DNA from: Caldifarciminota bacterium
GTDB lineage: Bacteria; Hydrothermota; Hydrothermia; S141-80
DNA: 10,047 bases
NCBI GenBank assembly: GCA_015490255.1
Contig: WFYF01000134.1
Span: forward strand, 1-10,047
Direction: 5' to 3'
The position numbers and the translations under genes were made by a program. Below the pieces are notes generated by a model. That model did not search any database and was not told where the DNA came from. It saw only the letters and a program-made list of their open reading frames with translations. Within the stretch, counting starts at the first letter, position 1, and the number at the start of each line of letters is the position of its first letter. Positions 6,116-10,047 of this stretch are shown here, piece by piece.

Positions 6116-6780
6116 AAGGGGTTTCGGTCCGGTTCCCCCGGGGGGTCACCGCCCTGGTGGGCCCCAACGCTTCCGGGAAAACCACGCTGCTCAAGTGCAT
6201 TCTGGGGCTGGTGCTGCCTCAGGAGGGGGAGATTCGGGTGATGGGAGAGCCCGTCACCGGACATCCGGAAATCCGCCGGCATATCGGCTATATGCCCCAG
6301 ATGGTCCAGTTTCCCGAGAGCCTCACGGTGGAGGAAATCCTGGACTGGGTTCAGGATATCCGTGGACAGCGTGTGAAGGTGGAACCCTGGATCCAGTGGC
6401 TCCAGCTGGAGGCCTTTCTGGACAAGCCCTTCGGGACGCTTTCGGGAGGAACCCGGCAGAAGGTGGGCATGGTGGTGGCTCTGATGTTTGACCCCCCCAT
6501 TCTCATCCTGGACGAACCCACGGCGGGTTTGGATCCCCTGAGCAACGCCCTCTTCAAGGAACGAATTCAGGAAGAGAAGGCCAGGGGGAAAACCATTGTT
6601 CTGACGTCCCATATCATCAGCGAGCTGGAAACTCTTGCAGACCGGGTGGTGTTCCTGCTTGAGGGACGGGTGGTGTTTGAAGGGTCCCGGGACGATCTGC
6701 TGGATCACACGGGAGAGACCTCTATGGAGCGTGCGGTGGCCCGGCTGATGGCCGGAGCAAACGGAGGGAACGGGGAATGA
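6064..6780 (+). CDS. nosF: NosF ABC transporter ATPase
   Basis: The 238-residue cytoplasmic ATPase shows every ABC motif: Walker A GPNASGKT (33-40), Q-loop Q79 (YMPQM), signature LSGGT (126-130), Walker B ILILDEP (146-152, with D150 and E151), the GLD D-loop (155-157), and switch H183 (LTSHI). The catalytic set is complete. It powers the NosFY transporter, which with NosD is needed to supply and assemble the copper-sulfide CuZ centre. The start at 6064 has GGGGAGG 5 nt upstream and lies inside the end of nosD (52-nt overlap); the stop overlaps the nosY start (ATGA, 6777-6780). The order D-F-Y is the usual one. Confidence 0.95.
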   Translation: MVQVRNVTKRYDSVEALKGVSVRFPRGVTALVGPNASGKTTLLKCILGLVLPQEGEIRVMGEPVTGHPEIRRHIGYMPQMVQFPESLTVEEILDWVQDIRGQRVKVEPWIQWLQLEAFLDKPFGTLSGGTRQKVGMVVALMFDPPILILDEPTAGLDPLSNALFKERIQEEKARGKTIVLTSHIISELETLADRVVFLLEGRVVFEGSRDDLLDHTGETSMERAVARLMAGANGGNGE

Positions 6781-7562
6781 CCTGGAAAATCATGCGGTGG
6801 GTGGCCCGGGACGTGCTCCGGAGCTCCTGGATCTTTTTCTATACCGCCTTCTTCCTCGCGCTGTCCATCGCCTTCTTCACCTTCTTTGAGGAACCCTCCC
6901 GGATCCTGCTTTCCCTTCTGAACCTGGTGCTCATGGTGGTCCCCCTGGTGAGCTTGATCTTCTCCCTCACGTATCTCTTCAACAACCGGAATTTCATCCT
7001 CCTCACCCTCACCCAGCCGGTGGCACGCCGATCGGTGTTCTGGGGATACTGGGGCGGGATCGGCGGACCCCTCGCTCTGAGCCTGCTCGTGGGCATGGGT
7101 CTGCCCATGGTGTTTTATCTGGCCGGCCATGTATCCTATGCGCCCCTGGGAGCCCTCATGGTGGCCGGGGGAATCCTGCTGAGCCAGATCTTCCTCGGGA
7201 TTGCCCTGTGGCTGGCCTTCGCCTTTGAGGACCGTCTCAAGGCCCTGGCGGTGGGGCTTCTGGTGTGGATGGCCCTGACCTTTTTCTATGACGGCCTCAT
7301 TCTCACGGTGATCATCCTGGCCTCGGCGTATCCGGTGGAGAAAATCGCGGTGGGACTTTCCTTTCTCAACCCGCTGGATCTGGTGCGCCTGCTGGTGCTG
7401 ATGCAGATGGACGTGGCGGCGCTCATGGGGTTCACCGCCGCGGTGTTCAAAAAGTTCCTGGGTTCGGCGTGGGGAACGGTGACCGCGGTGCTGGCGCTTA
7501 TGGTGTGGGTGGTCTTCCCCACCTTCCAGGCTGCGGTCCGGTTCCAGCGGAAGGATTTTTGA
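6777..7562 (+). CDS. nosY: NosY ABC transporter permease
   Basis: The 261-residue membrane protein has about six hydrophobic spans: residues 17-37, 45-68, 95-117, 122-149, 156-183 and 231-249. NosY-type motifs are the LTLTQPVARRSVFWGYW turn (76-92) after the second span and NPLDLVRLLVLMQMD (198-212), the segment that in NosY faces the ATPase and periplasmic partner. It pairs with NosF and NosD in CuZ maturation. It begins on the ATGA shared with nosF, with a GGAGGG 8 nt upstream, and is followed after 1 nt by the cytochrome lipoprotein gene, so all are one transcript. Confidence 0.93.
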   Translation: MTWKIMRWVARDVLRSSWIFFYTAFFLALSIAFFTFFEEPSRILLSLLNLVLMVVPLVSLIFSLTYLFNNRNFILLTLTQPVARRSVFWGYWGGIGGPLALSLLVGMGLPMVFYLAGHVSYAPLGALMVAGGILLSQIFLGIALWLAFAFEDRLKALAVGLLVWMALTFFYDGLILTVIILASAYPVEKIAVGLSFLNPLDLVRLLVLMQMDVAALMGFTAAVFKKFLGSAWGTVTAVLALMVWVVFPTFQAAVRFQRKDF

Positions 7563-7563
7563 C

Positions 7564-7965
7564 ATGGGCAGGGGTGTCGTTTTTCTCGCCCTGGCTTTTC
7601 TTGCGGGGTGCACGTCCCGTGAACCCCAGAAACCGCCTCCCCAGGAGGTGAAGCGGCTCTTTCGCACCATGGGGTGCACCAACTGTCACGACATCCGAAA
7701 CACCATCGGAGGGCCTTCTTTTGAAGCCATCGCCGCGCGCTATCCCGCCCACCCGGACACGATCCGGGCCCTGGTGAAACGGGTGAAGAAGGGGGTACGG
7801 GGCCGGTGGAAGGATGTCCCTCTGGAAGAGTGTCCGGACAAAACGGGGGAGGGGTTCAAAGATTACGAAATTCGCTGGATGATAGAGTGGATTCTGAGCC
7901 GGCAATGGCAGCCTTCCGGTCAGAAGAGTTCCCCCGGTCAAACGCACAAGGAGGAAAAACCATGA
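7564..7965 (+). CDS. Cytochrome c lipoprotein of the nos cluster, lacking the usual axial Met
   Basis: The 133-residue protein has a lipoprotein signal (VFLALAFLAGC, lipidated C16), a proline-rich linker (21-27), and one haem c site, C38-T-N-C41-H42, in a small class I cytochrome domain ending in a helix (YEIRWMIEWILSRQ, 101-114). It would be tethered to a periplasmic membrane face and could relay electrons to NosZ, like the second nos cytochrome of other clade II clusters. Oddly, the loop that in c551/c552-type proteins reads VPMPP is here VPLEECPD (85-92): Leu replaces the distal haem ligand, while C90 and H63 are nearby alternatives. Only M36 and M106 remain besides M1, both poorly placed. 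A Pro/Lys-rich tail follows. The start is 1 nt after nosY (AAGGA site at 7551-7555); the stop overlaps the receptor gene by 4 nt. Confidence 0.85.
   Translation: MGRGVVFLALAFLAGCTSREPQKPPPQEVKRLFRTMGCTNCHDIRNTIGGPSFEAIAARYPAHPDTIRALVKRVKKGVRGRWKDVPLEECPDKTGEGFKDYEIRWMIEWILSRQWQPSGQKSSPGQTHKEEKP
7948..7954 (+). promoter_or_regulatory. Ribosome binding site of the copper receptor gene
   Basis: AAGGAGG inside the end of the cytochrome gene, 7 nt before ATG 7962. It decides that start over an in-frame ATG at 7806, which would place 52 residues with no signal before it. Confidence 0.8.
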
Positions 7966-9860
7966 AGGCGCTGGCGGTGTGGATGGTGTTCGCCCAGGCC
8001 GGGCAGGCACCGCCACCGACACTGGAAGATTCTCTCAAAGCCGGCATTCTGACCATTCTGCCCACCATTGAGGTAACCGCGAAAGCCTCCCGGTGGACCT
8101 ATGATCTCCCCCCGGTTCGGGATGCGGTGCCCCGGGTCCTGGAGGCCAGCGGGGTGGATCTTGTGCGCCGGGGCCCGACCTTTGCCTCGGACCTCTTCGT
8201 GGACGGTTTTCGCCGTGGGGACATTGCCATGACCCTGGACGGTCAACATGTCCACAACGCCTGTCCCAACCGGATGGACGTCCCTGTGGTCAGGATCAAC
8301 CCGCTGGAGGTGGAAAAAGCCCGGCTGGTCCTCTCTTCATCTGATATCGCCGCAGGCCTGGGAGGTATGCTGGCTGTGGAGCGCCGTGTCCCCGGGGCTG
8401 GTTTTCTCTCCCGGGGATATTTCCAGGCGTTTGGCATGGCCGAAACGGGCCTGGACATGGGAGCGGCTTTGGAGGCACGCCACCAGGGCATCTACACCCG
8501 CTATACCCGGGCCAGGCCCTATGTGGACGCCGCAGGGAGAAGTGTCCAGGACCTGTACGGATACCGGCCTGAAGCCACTTCAGGTTATGAGATCGCTGAA
8601 GCCAGCTTCCGGGGAATGTGGCCGGAAAAAGCGCTGGCCTATGGACTGGGAGTGGCTTCCTACCGGGACGTGCTCTTCCCCTATCTCCTCATGGATGAAC
8701 GGGATAACCTGGGCTGGGAGGCGTTTCTGGAAGCGCGAGGACATCGCCTTTATGCCAGCGGGTTCCGGCATCTCATGGACAACGGCCTGCGAACCGTCTC
8801 CGACAGAATGTTCATGGAAACGGATGCCCGGACCTGGGTGGCCGGGCTCACGGACCGGAAAACCTATGACATCTCCGTCCGCCGGTGGATTGCGGATAAT
8901 ACGGTGCGGATGAGCATGAACAACATGCCCATGACCACCGAGCAGCGGATGCTGGACATCCTGCAGATTCGGGGAACCGTGGGCCGTGCGTTTCGCTGGA
9001 AAGGTCTCCAGTTTCAGGGCCGTGCGGGCCTGGCGTATGTGGAGCGGGCGGACAACCGCCGGGATCTCCTGGATCTTGTGACCCCGGAGGCCCGGATCTC
9101 CCGGGTTTTCCCCCTCCTGGCCCTCAACACCACCGCCCGCTGGAGGGATGTGCGGTTCTTCCTGGAGGGGGCCACCGAGGCTCCGGAGCCGGAAGCGCTG
9201 TATATAGAACTCAAACGGGGGAAGATGAACAACCGGCAGCAGCCTTACTGGGTGGGGAACCCTGACCTGCGTCCCGCTTTCAAGGGGGCGTTCCGGGCTC
9301 AGATCCCTGTGCAGATTGCTCCGTTCGCCCTTTCCCTGGAGACCCACGCCTCCTATGTGGTGAACTATGTGGAGCCAGGCCGGACGGCGGCCGACAGCAT
9401 CCCCATCCAGACCTACCGGAACGTGGACGCCTTCATGACCGGGTTCCGGCTCCTGGGACAGTTCCGGTTCCTTCATCTGGAAAGCCATTACACCTGGGCG
9501 GAAAACCTCACGGACCGGAGGCCCCTTTCGGAAATTCCACCCCTTCACCTGCGGGTGGAGGCCCGTCCTCGCTGGGAGATGGGATCCTGGGCCCTGACGC
9601 CCCGACTGGCCGTGGTGTATGAGGCCCGCCAGGATCGCGTGAACCCGGAACTGAACGAAACACCCACCCCGGCATGGTATCGGGTGGATGCCGGGATCAC
9701 GGCCGTGTGGAAAGCCCTGCGTCTGGAGGTGGGGGTGGAAAATCTGACCAACGAACTGTATTACCGGCACCTTTCCTATCTGCGCAACCCCTTCGCCGCG
9801 GGGGTGAAGGTGTGGGAGCCGGGGCGGCGGATCTCCGTGACGGTATGGTCCGACCTCTGA
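7962..9860 (+). CDS. nosA: TonB-dependent outer-membrane copper receptor, OprC/NosA-like
   Basis: The 632-residue protein has a short signal (MKALAVWMVFAQAGQA), a TonB-box-like LPTIEVTAK (33-41), a plug domain (about 45-150, with IAMTLDGQHVHNACPNRMD) and an outer-membrane beta-barrel to the end, including the late-barrel segment EVGVENLTNELYYRHLSYLRNPF. C101 and M105 (CxxxM) and H270 and M272 (HLMDN) reproduce, in the right order, the CxxxM and HxM copper ligands known for OprC of Pseudomonas aeruginosa. M-rich stretches (MFMETDARTW at 283-292, and M317/M319/M322/M324) add possible sites. It would import copper for NosZ, as proposed for NosA of P. stutzeri. It is shorter than OprC (about 720). 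The start overlaps the cytochrome stop (ATGA), so it is the last gene of the operon. Functional assignment rests on the motifs and context. Confidence 0.85.
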   Translation: MKALAVWMVFAQAGQAPPPTLEDSLKAGILTILPTIEVTAKASRWTYDLPPVRDAVPRVLEASGVDLVRRGPTFASDLFVDGFRRGDIAMTLDGQHVHNACPNRMDVPVVRINPLEVEKARLVLSSSDIAAGLGGMLAVERRVPGAGFLSRGYFQAFGMAETGLDMGAALEARHQGIYTRYTRARPYVDAAGRSVQDLYGYRPEATSGYEIAEASFRGMWPEKALAYGLGVASYRDVLFPYLLMDERDNLGWEAFLEARGHRLYASGFRHLMDNGLRTVSDRMFMETDARTWVAGLTDRKTYDISVRRWIADNTVRMSMNNMPMTTEQRMLDILQIRGTVGRAFRWKGLQFQGRAGLAYVERADNRRDLLDLVTPEARISRVFPLLALNTTARWRDVRFFLEGATEAPEPEALYIELKRGKMNNRQQPYWVGNPDLRPAFKGAFRAQIPVQIAPFALSLETHASYVVNYVEPGRTAADSIPIQTYRNVDAFMTGFRLLGQFRFLHLESHYTWAENLTDRRPLSEIPPLHLRVEARPRWEMGSWALTPRLAVVYEARQDRVNPELNETPTPAWYRVDAGITAVWKALRLEVGVENLTNELYYRHLSYLRNPFAAGVKVWEPGRRISVTVWSDL

Positions 9861-9869
9861 AGGTCGGAC
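9848..9869 (+). repeat. Perfect inverted repeat around the receptor stop codon
   Basis: GTCCGACCT (9848-9856) and AGGTCGGAC (9861-9869) are exact reverse complements. The 4-nt loop CTGA contains the TGA stop. No T-run follows; it may stabilise the 3' end or act with the terminator 18 nt further on. Confidence 0.6.
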
Positions 9870-9886
9870 ACGGACGACAGGACATC

Positions 9887-9913
9887 ACGGGGGCGGCAAC
9901 GCCCCCGTTTTTT
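9887..9913 (+). terminator. Intrinsic terminator of the nos cluster
   Basis: ACGGGGGC (9887-9894) pairs with GCCCCCGT (9901-9908) around a GGCAAC loop, with six T residues (9908-9913). It lies 26 nt after the receptor stop and closes the plus-strand operon. On the minus strand the hairpin falls just behind the converging gene's stop, but there it lacks a T-run. Confidence 0.85.
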
Positions 9914-10047
9914 ATCGGATGCGCACGATTTTGAGCGCACGAGATGCCCGATTCCCCCGGACAAACATCACGCCCCGGCCGGAAAACGCGAGAAACACAC
10001 CTTCCCGGCAGGGTTTTCGGGCAAGAATCCTCCCGGCTGCGTCCAGG
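9912..10047 (-). CDS. Partial protein with T9SS/Por-type C-terminal sorting tail
   Basis: The minus strand is open from the right edge to a TAA at 9914-9912, giving the last 44 residues of a protein whose start lies outside the window. They begin LDAAGRILAR and end with GRGVMFVRGNRASR and LKIVRIR. This pattern (GR near the start, GVxFVR, then a basic stretch and K-I-V-R at the very end) resembles the type A C-terminal domain that sends proteins through the type IX secretion system of the FCB group. If so, the full protein is secreted or attached to the cell surface. It converges on the nos operon and is not part of it. The fragment is short, so the call is tentative. Confidence 0.5.
   Translation of the reverse strand, partial: LDAAGRILARKPCREGVFLAFSGRGVMFVRGNRASRALKIVRIR

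Noticed and set aside
7806..7961. Longer receptor start at 7806
   Set aside because: That stretch lies over the cytochrome gene in another frame and would bury the signal peptide; AAGGAGG and ATGA coupling support 7962.

Overview
The window is GC-rich bacterial DNA dominated by one plus-strand cluster for respiratory nitrous oxide reduction (about 596-9860). The reductase has no twin-arginine signal and carries the sequence features of clade II (atypical) NosZ. A TonB-dependent receptor and two predicted lipoproteins indicate a diderm. A partial minus-strand gene at the right edge ends in what looks like a type IX secretion (Por) C-terminal tail. Together these suggest a member of the FCB group (Bacteroidota/Rhodothermota and related candidate phyla) rather than a proteobacterium. 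This placement is inference; no rRNA or other phylogenetic marker is present.

Layout: (1) 1-224, minus strand: the N-terminal part of an IS3-type transposase OrfA running off the left edge, with a possible element end near 289. (2) 225-595: no gene, but a consensus-like promoter (330-358), a perfect 12+2+12 nt palindrome (477-502) and a second promoter (529-557) just before the first cluster gene. (3) 596-1476: an Rrf2-family Fe-S regulator overlapping by 4 nt with a small secreted c-type cytochrome. (4) 1477-1680: a leader with inverted repeats. (5) 1681-3636: nosZ, followed at once by a strong intrinsic terminator (3660-3694). (6) 3715-7965: a NosB-like membrane protein, nosL, nosD, nosF, nosY and a cytochrome c lipoprotein, packed with overlaps or very short gaps. 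(7) 7962-9860: a TonB-dependent receptor carrying a CxxxM plus HxM copper site like that of OprC/NosA. (8) 9887-9913: an intrinsic terminator, then the convergent partial gene at 9912-10047.

Together the genes form a nearly complete N2O-respiration module. The receptor would bring copper across the outer membrane. NosL (a Cu lipoprotein) and the NosD-NosF-NosY ABC machinery would mature the CuZ centre. The two cytochromes would deliver electrons to NosZ, and the Rrf2 protein probably senses NO or redox state and controls the cluster. No NosR, NosX/ApbE, NosG or NosH is seen, so electrons probably arrive through c-type cytochromes from a complex encoded elsewhere. The most notable points are the OprC-type copper site, the second cytochrome lacking the expected axial Met, the terminator placed inside the cluster, and the structured promoter region upstream.
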